Position numbers and translations under genes: made by a program. DNA of 64,000 nucleotides from UBA830 sp002295635 (lineage in GTDB: Bacteria; Pseudomonadota; Alphaproteobacteria; MPNO01; UBA830): positions 62,001 to 126,000 of the forward strand of contig DBHK01000006.1 in the NCBI GenBank assembly GCA_002295635.1. The letters run 5' to 3'. Within the stretch, counting starts at the first letter, position 1, and each line of letters starts with the position of its first letter. Positions 8,735 through 16,848 of this stretch are shown in pieces. Under the pieces are notes generated by a model. It was not told where the DNA came from, ran no database searches, and saw only the letters and a list, made by a program, of their open reading frames with translations.

Positions 8735-10609
8735 TCAGATATCCTCGATCTTGGACTTGCGGATTTGTAAAAGCGGGCTTTTACGGCCAGACGGGTCATG
8801 CTTCTGCGTTGCCACCAGCAAATCACGACCAATAGGTGCAGCCACGTTTGAGCCTTCGCCCCCATGTTCGACAACTACGGAGACCGCATAGCGGGGCTTA
8901 TCCGACGGCGCATATCCTACAAACAGAGCATGATCCCTCTCTCGCCAAGGGCGTTCGTGACTCTTGAGTATTCCTGTCTCACGTTCGGCCTTGCTTATCC
9001 GCCGGACCTGAGCAGTACCGGTCTTACCAGACATTTCCATACCTTCCATAGAGATCCGCGCCCGATACGCTGTTCCCCCTGGGTGATTTGTAACCTGGTT
9101 CATTCCCTCTCGCACAACGTCAAGAGAGCGGCTGGAAATTCCGAGAGACTTAAACTTTGGCTGTATTTGTTCGATTAGTGTTTCTGAGGGTCTCACTATT
9201 CGGGGAGTGATGGCGATGCCATTATTGGCCAGCCGCGCGGTCATCACGGCAAGCTGCATCGGCGTGGTCAGAACAAAGCCTTGACCAATACCGGAAATCA
9301 ACGTTTCACCCTGTTGCCAGGGCGCGCCGATCAAGGCCTTCTTCCAAGCACGTGTCGGAATTATCCCGTTTTTCTCTGATGGAAGTTCCACGCCGGTTTT
9401 ACTACCTAGCCCGAGTTTTTCGGCCATATCGGCAATCCGATCAATACCCAGGCGCTTCGCGATATCATAGAAATAGACGTCGCAAGAATTTCTGTGAGCA
9501 CTAAACATATCTTGCCAACCGTGACCATGCGTCTTCCAGCAGTGGAACCTTGCCTTCCCAAGCTGGGTGAACCCGGTACACAAAACGCGGTGGTTAGGTC
9601 CGATTATCTTGGCTTCCAAGGCTGCTAGCGCGACAACCATCTTGAAGGTAGAACCCGGTGCATACAGGCCAGAGATGGTCTTATTAATTAGCGGCGTGTG
9701 TGGGTTATTGATAAGACGGTGCCACGACCTTGATGAGAGGCCGGTTACAAAATTGTTCGGGTCGAAACCGGGGACCGAAGCTAAAATAAGGATATCCCCA
9801 TTATGGATATCCATTACAACGGCCGCAGCACTCTTTTCTTTCTTTAGCCTAGTGGCAGCTAGTTTTTGCAAGTCGCGGTCGATTGTCAGCCTCAAATCGT
9901 CTCCGGGTTGGCCCTCCTGACGCGACAGTTCCCGGATCACTCGGCCAACTGAGTTCACTTCCACTTGGCTACTACCAGCCTTACCACGAAGATCGAGATC
10001 AAATACCCGCTCAATCCCGTTTTTTCCAGTTTTGAACCCCGGGAGTTGGAGGAGAGGATCACCAGTGATCTCTTTCTGGGAAACCGCCGACACATAGCCA
10101 AGGACATGAGAGAAATCGTGGGCAAAGGGATATAGCCGACTCTGCCCAACCTCGATCGAGAGGCCAGGAAGGTCAGGTGCATTTACCTCTATACGAGAGA
10201 CTTCTTCCCACTGAAGATTTTCACGGACAGTTACCGGAACAAAGTCTCGGCGGCGGCGCACCTCCCGGAGAATACGCTGCCGATCATGATCTCCTAATGA
10301 AATAATCTCCGATAACGCACTTAGTGTGGCCTCGACGTCCGGAACCTGTTCCGACACGAGGGATACTCGGTAATTTTCCTTGTTTATTGCTAACGGTCTT
10401 CCAAACCTATCGAGGATGCGACCCCGTGGTGGCGCCAACAACCGAAGATTAATACGGTTTTCCTCAGCAAGAGTGGAGTATTTATCAGCCTCAACCACCT
10501 GAAGTTGGTACATGCGGCCGCCAAGCATACTCAGCAACGCAAGCTTGCCAGCACCGAGAATAGCAACCCGCCGAGAAAATACCTTATATCGGCCTGTCTC
10601 TCTATACAC
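8735..10609 (-). CDS. mrdA: Penicillin-binding protein 2, elongation-specific transpeptidase
   Basis: A 624-residue class B PBP that cross-links peptidoglycan in the elongation complex with RodA. A short cytoplasmic tail is followed by one membrane segment (about residues 14-35), the PBP dimerisation domain starting RILDRFGRPLA, and the transpeptidase domain. Catalytic motifs are S320-T-F-K, S375-C-D and K529-T-G. The gene overlaps the end of mreD by 8 bases and sits next to rodA, the classic pairing. Length matches other PBP2 proteins. Confidence 0.97.
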   Translation of the reverse strand: MYRETGRYKVFSRRVAILGAGKLALLSMLGGRMYQLQVVEADKYSTLAEENRINLRLLAPPRGRILDRFGRPLAINKENYRVSLVSEQVPDVEATLSALSEIISLGDHDRQRILREVRRRRDFVPVTVRENLQWEEVSRIEVNAPDLPGLSIEVGQSRLYPFAHDFSHVLGYVSAVSQKEITGDPLLQLPGFKTGKNGIERVFDLDLRGKAGSSQVEVNSVGRVIRELSRQEGQPGDDLRLTIDRDLQKLAATRLKKEKSAAAVVMDIHNGDILILASVPGFDPNNFVTGLSSRSWHRLINNPHTPLINKTISGLYAPGSTFKMVVALAALEAKIIGPNHRVLCTGFTQLGKARFHCWKTHGHGWQDMFSAHRNSCDVYFYDIAKRLGIDRIADMAEKLGLGSKTGVELPSEKNGIIPTRAWKKALIGAPWQQGETLISGIGQGFVLTTPMQLAVMTARLANNGIAITPRIVRPSETLIEQIQPKFKSLGISSRSLDVVREGMNQVTNHPGGTAYRARISMEGMEMSGKTGTAQVRRISKAERETGILKSHERPWRERDHALFVGYAPSDKPRYAVSVVVEHGGEGSNVAAPIGRDLLVATQKHDPSGRKSPLLQIRKSKIEDI

Positions 10610-11129
10610 CGGAGTCTACTGGCCTCAGCACGGCATGTTGGATCCGTGCAAGAAACCACGCCATGAAGGGGAAAGCCCCGATAGTTAGAAAAGCTTGGAA
10701 GAGAATTGCTAACGGGCTAACCAGCGTGAAATTAAGCACACACGCAATAATCCAGGAGAGAATGGCAGCGGCGAACGCTACTAAAGAGAAACACCACCAT
10801 ATAACACCGAATGCCTTTCCTTGAAAAAAAGTTCTTTGAGATACAATCGCCCAATTCGCAAGGAGTAGTATCAGAGCATAAAGGCCTATCGGAGATCCAA
10901 CCAGGAAATCCTGCCAGAGGCCCACTGCAAATGCCGCAATGGATGGAAATAAATCTGGTCGGTATATCGCCCAGTAAAATACTGTCACTAGTCCAACATC
11001 GACTGCAATCTGCCCGTAGCCTTGGACGTTAAACGGCAACGCTGAAATCATGATCAAAAAAGCGCTGATCACAAACGGGAAAAACTGCCTAGTCGACCGA
11101 TCGAAGCGCTGCAGAACAGTATTAATCAT
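10602..11129 (-). CDS. mreD: Rod shape-determining protein MreD
   Basis: A 175-residue small, very hydrophobic inner-membrane protein with five or six predicted membrane segments. It fits the MreD family by size, hydropathy and position between mreC and mrdA. MreD helps couple the MreB filament to the periplasmic synthesis enzymes. Its start overlaps the mreC stop in an ATGA-type junction and its stop lies within mrdA, so translation is probably coupled. The sequence is poorly conserved in this family, so the call rests largely on context. Confidence 0.9.
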   Translation of the reverse strand: MINTVLQRFDRSTRQFFPFVISAFLIMISALPFNVQGYGQIAVDVGLVTVFYWAIYRPDLFPSIAAFAVGLWQDFLVGSPIGLYALILLLANWAIVSQRTFFQGKAFGVIWWCFSLVAFAAAILSWIIACVLNFTLVSPLAILFQAFLTIGAFPFMAWFLARIQHAVLRPVDSGV

Positions 11130-12013
11130 TTCATCCGCGATGTCCTAGTCGTCGATGGAGTAGGCTGGTCCGAAATGTTTCCGGGGAAGTCAGTAATGAC
11201 GCGGACGTATTCAAGTAAATCAAAATTTGTAAATGGCGCCACCCTGATTACGCCATCTTCAATACTGAATATAATACCGACTGGTAAACCCGCTGGAAAA
11301 ACCCCACCCTGCCCAGAGGTCACAATACGATCACCGAGATTTAAACGCGCGTTGGGCGTTATAAATCCAAGCTTCAGAGTCGAACTGTTATCACCAGACA
11401 GTATTGCGCGGACACGACCCTCCTGGCTCACAACGGGGATCCGAGAGTTTAGGTCAGTAATCATCAAGACACGCGCCGAGCGTCGACCAAACCCGGCAAC
11501 CCGACCCACAAGTCCTTCTCCACTGATGACGGCGTCGCCGCGGTCAATTCCGCTAGCCGAACCTGCATTGATAAGTGCGGACCGGGCAAATACCCCACCG
11601 GAATCCGCGATAATTCGCGCTGTCGAGAAAGTCACACCCGTTTTTTCAGGTGCAAAATTCAACATTTTTCGGAAAGCTTGGTTCTCTGCATCCAATGCAC
11701 GGGCTGCGCTCTGCCATTTAAGTAGCCGCGCGTTCTGTTCTCGGAGCCGCGAGTTTTGCTCATAGACACTAAAAAAATATTCAGCCCGGTCAATCCCAGC
11801 AGAAATCGTGGTTATTGGCCTTGAAAGGCCGTCCAAAACCGGCGCAATCATATCTATCACCCCCGACCGGACTCGCTCTACCGCGTAGTTTTCCGCCTTG
11901 CCAAGCAACACGATTGTAAATGCGGAAAAGATCAAAAGAAGTAGAGAAAAACGGTTCAGCAATGCCTTCAACGGCACTGTGAACTTAGCGACAGATTCAG
12001 CGCGATGTCTCAC
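11126..12013 (-). CDS. mreC: Cell shape-determining protein MreC
   Basis: A 295-residue bitopic protein. One N-terminal membrane anchor (LLLLIFSAFTIVLLG) is followed by a coiled-coil stretch (EQNSRLREQNARLLKWQSAARALDAENQ written here in part only as its Glu/Arg-rich heptads, about residues 80-115) and then the beta-barrel core with GLVGRVAGFGRRSARVLMIT and GDRIVTSGQGGVFPAGLPVG. MreC scaffolds PBP2 in the periplasm. The C-terminal tail is rich in Pro, Ser and Thr, as often seen in alphaproteobacteria. It lies 93 bases downstream of mreB. Confidence 0.96.
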   Translation of the reverse strand: MRHRAESVAKFTVPLKALLNRFSLLLLIFSAFTIVLLGKAENYAVERVRSGVIDMIAPVLDGLSRPITTISAGIDRAEYFFSVYEQNSRLREQNARLLKWQSAARALDAENQAFRKMLNFAPEKTGVTFSTARIIADSGGVFARSALINAGSASGIDRGDAVISGEGLVGRVAGFGRRSARVLMITDLNSRIPVVSQEGRVRAILSGDNSSTLKLGFITPNARLNLGDRIVTSGQGGVFPAGLPVGIIFSIEDGVIRVAPFTNFDLLEYVRVITDFPGNISDQPTPSTTRTSRMK

Positions 12014-12106
12014 TCAAATCCCCAGAATACGATTCTTAACCAACTTTTCGGGCATCCGCCGAGGTTTACCCATTTTCCGATCATGATAATTATACTAACG
12101 CCGATC

Positions 12107-13147
12107 TTAATACATCGACGTAAGAACATTCTTCAACGTATTCATTTCCTCAAGGCAACGGCCTGTGCCCAGCGCAACGCAAGATAGCGGCTCTTCAGCC
12201 AGACTAACTGGAAGTCCAGTAGCATGGCGCAGTACTAGATCGATGTTTCCTAGCAACGCGCCGCCGCCCGTCATAACGATACCTTTGTCAACGATATCCG
12301 CTGCCAATTCCGGCGCGGTATGCTCCAATGCAACCTTTACCGCTTCAATAATTGCGCTTACCGGTTCTGCGAGACTCTCAGCTATTTGACGCTCGCTAAT
12401 TACGAGTTCTTTAGGTACGCCGTTCATCAAATCACGCCCCTTGATTTCCATTACTCCACCATCTCCGTCTGGCGGAACGCAGGCTGAACCAATTTCCTTT
12501 TTTATACGCTCCGAGCTACTTTCGCCGACCAGAAGATTATGGTTCCGACGGATATAGGCGATGATAGCCTCGTCCATTTTATCTCCGCCAACACGTACGG
12601 ATCTAGAATATACAATCCCACCAAGAGAAAGTACCGCGACCTCGGTTGTGCCGCCCCCAATATCTACAACCATCGAGCCGGTGGGTTCGGTCACGGGAAG
12701 ACCGGCCCCGATCGCCGCAGCCATTGGCTCCTCAATGAGGAATACACGCCGTGCACCAGCACTTTCTGCCGATTCTTGGATAGCCCGACGTTCAACCGCT
12801 GTGGAACCGGAGGGAACACAGATTATCACTTGGGGCGCCGAAAATCCCCGGCGGTTATGTACCTTCCGTATAAAATGTTTGATCATCTCTTCGGCAATCT
12901 CAAAATCTGCGATCACTCCATCTCTCAGGGGCCGTATAGCCTCAATGTTGCCGGGCGTCCTGCCAAGCATCATCTTTGCTTCGTCACCAACAGCAAGAAC
13001 CTGCTTTCGCCCCTTGATTGAAGCAGTTGCTACGACCGATGGCTCGTTGAGGACAATCCCTCGGCCTTTTACGTAGACAAGCGTGTTGGCGGTACCAAGG
13101 TCGATCGCCATATCGGCAGACAGCATACCGAGTAATTTAGAGAACAT
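12107..13147 (-). CDS. mreB: Rod shape-determining actin-like protein MreB
   Basis: A 346-residue actin homologue that forms membrane-bound filaments directing lateral wall synthesis. The phosphate-1 motif MAIDLGTANTLVYVKGRG, the phosphate-2 motif MVVDIGGGTTEVAVLSLGG and the adenosine motif IVMTGGGALLGNIDLVL are all present. The N-terminal MFSKLLGMLSAD is a plausible short membrane-binding segment. It is the first gene of the elongation cluster, 82 bases downstream of leuA, so it may have its own promoter. Confidence 0.98.
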   Translation of the reverse strand: MFSKLLGMLSADMAIDLGTANTLVYVKGRGIVLNEPSVVATASIKGRKQVLAVGDEAKMMLGRTPGNIEAIRPLRDGVIADFEIAEEMIKHFIRKVHNRRGFSAPQVIICVPSGSTAVERRAIQESAESAGARRVFLIEEPMAAAIGAGLPVTEPTGSMVVDIGGGTTEVAVLSLGGIVYSRSVRVGGDKMDEAIIAYIRRNHNLLVGESSSERIKKEIGSACVPPDGDGGVMEIKGRDLMNGVPKELVISERQIAESLAEPVSAIIEAVKVALEHTAPELAADIVDKGIVMTGGGALLGNIDLVLRHATGLPVSLAEEPLSCVALGTGRCLEEMNTLKNVLTSMY

Positions 13148-13229
13148 GAAACCTCTCTTCTTTCATCGTTCAATTGTTCGATCCGGCGGCGGCCGGTTTA
13201 TCCACGGCCCGGCCCATCCGGGTCATATT

Positions 13230-14783
13230 TCAGGCGCTCAAAGCCCTGGGTGCAGTTTTTTCCCGCTTAACTAGCATTTTGTTCAATGCATTTATGTATG
13301 CGCGGGCGGAAGCAACAAGTGTATCGGTATCGGCGCCTTGACCGTTCACCGTCTTCCCGCCTTCCTCCAGCCGGACCGTTACTTCAGCCTGCGCATCGGT
13401 ACCCTCAGTAACCGCCTGCACTTGATAAAGCTGGAGACTCGCATTGTAACTGGTAAGTTCTTTGATAGCGTTAAACGTCGCATCGACAGGACCATCTCCA
13501 GTCGATTTAGTCTTCCGAGTTTCTTCATCGACCTCCATTGTCAACTCAGCCGTCTGCGGCCCCTCCGACCCACATATAACTTGTAATGACACAAAACGCA
13601 TTCGGTCATTTCCACGGACGATCTCATCATCGACCAGTGCGACTATATCCTCATCAAAGATCTCGCGTTTTTTGTCTGCTAGAGCCTTAAATCGACGAAA
13701 CGCATCTTGGAAAGCATTGTCACCAAGATCATAGCCTAGCTCGCTCAACTTTTCTTTGAAGGCAGCACGTCCAGATAATTTCCCTAATACAAGTTTTGAT
13801 TCGTTTAACCCCACCGAATCCGGGGTCATAATTTCATAGGTATTGGCATTTTTCAGCATTCCGTCCTGATGAATGCCGGATTCATGGGCGAATGCATTCG
13901 CGCCAACGATGGCCTTGTTAGGCTGAACAGTGAACCCAGTTATTGTCGAAACAAGCCGGGAGGCCTTGGTAATCATCTCCGTTTTTACATTCGTCATGAA
14001 GGGCATAACGTCTTGGCGGGTCCTTAACGCCATCACAATTTCTTCCAACGCTGCATTCCCGGCACGTTCTCCAAGGCCGTTAATCGTACATTCCACCTGC
14101 CGTGCGCCGGCTTCCACCCCAGCCAACGAATTAGCAACTGCAAGTCCCAAGTCATTATGACAGTGGGTTGAGAAGATCGCCTTATCGCTATTTGGAACAC
14201 GTTGTATTAACATCCGAATTAAACTGCCAAATTCCTCCGGAACCGAATAACCGACTGTGTCGGGCAGATTTATACATGTGGCGCCCGCGTTGATCGCCGC
14301 TTCGACGCATCGGCACAGAAAATCGTGATCCGACCGCGTGCCGTCCTCTGGCGACCAATCAACATCATCGGTATGATTACGAGCGTAGCTTACGCTATCC
14401 ACCACGTGCTGATAGACTTCGTCGGGTTCCATCTGCAACTTGTATTTCATGTGCAGTGGACTCGTAGCGATGAAAGTATGAATGCGTGGCCTTGCAGCAG
14501 GCTTAAGAGCCTCCGCGGCACGCTCGATATCTGCACGACCCGATCGAGCAAGACCGCAGATGGTCGAATTCTTGACCAACTTCGCTATCTCATTGACAGC
14601 CTCAAAATCGCCATTTGAAGCAATGGGAAAGCCTGCTTCGATTACATCGACACCCATTTCTTCGAGTGCTTCGGCAATACGGAGTTTTTCATCGAGGTTC
14701 ATGGATGCACCCGGCGATTGCTCTCCATCGCGTAAGGTGGTATCGAAAATTATAACTTGGTTGGAGTCAGTATCGCCGCTCAT
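13230..14783 (-). CDS. leuA: 2-isopropylmalate synthase
   Basis: A 517-residue enzyme that condenses acetyl-CoA with 2-oxoisovalerate in the first step of leucine synthesis. The catalytic DTTLRDGEQSPG opens the TIM barrel, the HMGL signature LPDTVGYSVPEEFG and the metal site HCHNDLGLAVANS follow, then GLGERAGNA. The C-terminal LeuA dimer/regulatory domain (from about residue 390) implies leucine feedback inhibition. GAGGAA lies 7-8 bases before ATG. The same-strand ilv genes are upstream. A nested RNA fold occupies the leader. Confidence 0.98.
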   Translation of the reverse strand: MSGDTDSNQVIIFDTTLRDGEQSPGASMNLDEKLRIAEALEEMGVDVIEAGFPIASNGDFEAVNEIAKLVKNSTICGLARSGRADIERAAEALKPAARPRIHTFIATSPLHMKYKLQMEPDEVYQHVVDSVSYARNHTDDVDWSPEDGTRSDHDFLCRCVEAAINAGATCINLPDTVGYSVPEEFGSLIRMLIQRVPNSDKAIFSTHCHNDLGLAVANSLAGVEAGARQVECTINGLGERAGNAALEEIVMALRTRQDVMPFMTNVKTEMITKASRLVSTITGFTVQPNKAIVGANAFAHESGIHQDGMLKNANTYEIMTPDSVGLNESKLVLGKLSGRAAFKEKLSELGYDLGDNAFQDAFRRFKALADKKREIFDEDIVALVDDEIVRGNDRMRFVSLQVICGSEGPQTAELTMEVDEETRKTKSTGDGPVDATFNAIKELTSYNASLQLYQVQAVTEGTDAQAEVTVRLEEGGKTVNGQGADTDTLVASARAYINALNKMLVKREKTAPRALSA

Positions 14784-14812
14784 TGATGAGTTCCTCGTGT
14801 CTCCTAATTCCT

Positions 14813-14888
14813 GACTTAGGTTGTTGAAAGTTCTTCCCCTGAATTAAGCCGTATATTCACAGCTATATTCAGGGGTACCTAAGTCGGA
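14813..14888 (-). ncRNA. Structured 5' leader RNA upstream of leuA (three nested helices)
   Basis: Read on the minus strand, three helices nest around one axis. The outer helix pairs GACTTAGG (14885-14878) with CCTAAGTC (14820-14813) and extends by three pairs around a bulge (TCC with GGA). The middle helix is CCCCTGAAT (14875-14867) with ATTCAGGGG (14844-14836). The inner helix is AGCTGT with ACGGCT closing the hexaloop GAATAT, reached through a 2x2 internal loop. A single-stranded stretch of about 15 nt lies between the middle and outer 3' arms. The leuA start is about 30 bases downstream. No T run follows. Function is inferred only from position; I do not recognise a named family. Confidence 0.5.
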
Positions 14889-15183
14889 GAGCCCCATCAC
14901 CAATGGAAAATAGCGGCGTAAACGTCGTAGATCCACACACGTATTGTTGGCCACGGAGAGAATCCGTCACCAAGATAGTGCGTAAAAGTCCGTCGCTTCC
15001 CATTACCATTGCTTTCGCCCGTAAAAAGATTCCCCGAACACCAAATTCACTCACCGCAATACCAGTTGGCGTCATTTAAAAATGATAATTGTTAACATTG
15101 GCGGTTAACATCTTATTACTAAGCCGTTTTTACCAGCGAGCGCAACGGTTTTATTGGCCGAAAAACAGAGGATTTCTATCCGG

Positions 15184-15203
15184 CCCGAGCCATAAGGCCC
15201 GGG
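15184..15203 (-). terminator. Hairpin after ilvC, possible terminator or mRNA 3'-end stabiliser
   Basis: CCCGAGCC (15184-15191) and GGCCCGGG (15196-15203) form an 8-base-pair stem with one G-U pair in the minus-strand RNA and a four-base loop. It begins about 10 bases after the ilvC stop. The T tract that defines a strong intrinsic terminator is missing, so termination efficiency is uncertain. Confidence 0.4.
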
Positions 15204-15213
15204 TTTGGTGCAA

Positions 15214-16233
15214 TCAGTTCTTATTTTTGTCAACCAGTGCTCCCTCTTTGATCCACGGCATCATATCTCGTAGCTTTGCGCCAACCTCTTCTATGCTGTG
15301 CTCTTCTCCGTGTCGGCGCATCGCTTTAAAGTTTGGCTGACCCGCCTTATTTTCAAGTACCCAATCACGGGTAAACTTGCCCGTTTGGATCTCTTTCAGT
15401 ACATCGCGCATTCGATTCTTAACGGTCTCGTCGATCAAGCGCGGTCCGCTGACAAGATCGCCGTATTCCGCAGTATTTGAGATTGAATAGCGCATATTTG
15501 CGATGCCGCCTTCGTAGATCAGGTCAACGATTAGCTTCACTTCGTGCAGACATTCGAAATAGGCCATCTCTGGAGCATATCCCGCTTCTACTAGCGTTTC
15601 GTATCCTGCCGTAATCAAGGATGTCAGTCCACCACACAGAACAGCCTGTTCCCCAAAAAGATCAGTTTCGCACTCCTCCCTGAACGTAGTTTCGATAATG
15701 CCGGAGCGCCCACCGCCGATCGCAGATGCGTATGAAAGGCCTATCTCTAACGCGTTACCAGAGGCATTCTGCGCGACAGCGATAAGGCAAGGCACGCCGC
15801 CGCCGCCTACAAATTCAGAGCGGACGGTATGGCCGGGCCCCTTAGGCGCAACCATAAATACGTCCAAATCCGGACGTGGCTCAATCAGCCGGAAATGAAC
15901 TGACAGGCCATGAGCAAAGGCTAGTGCAGAACCTTCTTTCAAATTTTTGCGAAGCTCCGCGACATACAGGTCTGCTTGAAGCTCGTCGGGTGCTAAAATC
16001 ATCGTAACATCAGCCCACGCGGCGGCATCGGCAGGTGTCATGACCCTCAGTCCAGCGTTTTCAGCCTTGGAAACACTGCCCGATCCTTCGCGGAGGCCGA
16101 CAATGACTTCCTTTACGCCAGAATCATTCAGATTATTCGCGTGGGCATGTCCCTGGCTACCGTACCCAATGATCGCAACTTTTTTGCCCTTGATTAAATT
16201 AACGTCCGCATCCCGGTCGTAATAAACTCTCAT
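15214..16233 (-). CDS. ilvC: Ketol-acid reductoisomerase (NADP+), class I
   Basis: A 339-residue class I enzyme that isomerises and reduces acetolactate or acetohydroxybutyrate in valine and isoleucine synthesis. The Rossmann motif VAIIGYGSQGHAHANNL is followed by LREGSGS, whose Ser/Arg residues suit NADPH. The knotted C-terminal domain carries the Mg-binding ETDLFGEQAVLCGG and YSISNTAEYGD. It lies 55 bases downstream of ilvH in the ilvI-ilvH-ilvC group. Confidence 0.98.
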   Translation of the reverse strand: MRVYYDRDADVNLIKGKKVAIIGYGSQGHAHANNLNDSGVKEVIVGLREGSGSVSKAENAGLRVMTPADAAAWADVTMILAPDELQADLYVAELRKNLKEGSALAFAHGLSVHFRLIEPRPDLDVFMVAPKGPGHTVRSEFVGGGGVPCLIAVAQNASGNALEIGLSYASAIGGGRSGIIETTFREECETDLFGEQAVLCGGLTSLITAGYETLVEAGYAPEMAYFECLHEVKLIVDLIYEGGIANMRYSISNTAEYGDLVSGPRLIDETVKNRMRDVLKEIQTGKFTRDWVLENKAGQPNFKAMRRHGEEHSIEEVGAKLRDMMPWIKEGALVDKNKN

Positions 16234-16288
16234 TGTACTTTCTTTCCCTATAGAAATTCTTTGTTAGATAGTGTCTGTGGCGGGATTT

Positions 16289-16801
16289 CTAGAGTGCTGC
16301 TTTGCCGCGCGCAATAGCCACCACACCCGTCCTAGAAACATCCACAAGGCCAAGCGGCTCCATCAGATTAACAAATGCGTTTAGCTTCTCTGTCGACCCG
16401 GAGATCTCGAACACGAAAGATTCGTTTGTACTGTCGATCGCCCGCGCCCGGAAGATATCTGCTATACGCAGCGCCTCCACCCGTTTGTTGCCTCGGCCGA
16501 CCACCTTGATTAATGCCAGCTCACGTTCAACGCTAGAACCGTCGGTGGTCAGATCAACCACACGGTGAATGGGCACCAACCGGTCGAGCTGCGCCTTTAT
16601 TTGTTCAATAACCATCGGAGTACCACTAGTTACGATCGTGATCCGGCTAATAGCCTTATTGGCGTCGGTCTCGGCGACTGTGAGACTTTCGATATTGTAT
16701 CCCCTCCCTGAGAACAGTCCTATTACCCTAGCCAGAACGCCCGCTTCGTTATCTACCAATACTGCGATGGTATGTCGTTCTATTGTCTCATCCACGACCA
16801 T
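16289..16801 (-). CDS. ilvH: Acetolactate synthase small (regulatory) subunit
   Basis: A 170-residue regulatory subunit that activates the large subunit and confers feedback inhibition by valine. The N-terminal ACT domain reads TIAVLVDNEAGVLARVIGLF and GRGYNIESLTVAETD; the C-terminal domain ends in LGLVDVSRTGVVAIARG. Size and sequence match IlvH/IlvN. It starts 47 bases after the large subunit gene on the same strand. Confidence 0.97.
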   Translation of the reverse strand: MVVDETIERHTIAVLVDNEAGVLARVIGLFSGRGYNIESLTVAETDANKAISRITIVTSGTPMVIEQIKAQLDRLVPIHRVVDLTTDGSSVERELALIKVVGRGNKRVEALRIADIFRARAIDSTNESFVFEISGSTEKLNAFVNLMEPLGLVDVSRTGVVAIARGKAAL

Positions 16802-16848
16802 TTCCCACTCCGTCGTCTTTTTTTAATACGTACCCCAATTTTTAAATC

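Larger units (their letters stand above)
14784..15213. other. leuA leader and ilvC-leuA intergenic region
   Basis: A 430-base gap. From right to left it holds a hairpin just after the ilvC stop (15184-15203), two GTTAAC motifs near 15091-15112 with a weak promoter-like TTGGCG-17-TTAAAT on the minus strand, a 68-codon minus-strand open frame of doubtful status (14869-15075), and the nested helices at 14813-14888 just before leuA. The length and structure suggest that leuA has its own promoter and regulated leader. Confidence 0.5.

Noticed and set aside
13148..13229. GC-rich partial inverted repeats between leuA and mreB as a terminator
   Set aside because: The arms are interrupted and no T tract follows, so termination is not supported.
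14869..15075. Minus-strand 68-codon open frame between ilvC and leuA with a Leu/Ile/Val-rich stretch (LLRTILV)
   Set aside because: No ribosome site, no recognised similarity, and it runs into the structured leader; it could be a leader peptide but the branched-chain codons are not clustered enough to claim it.
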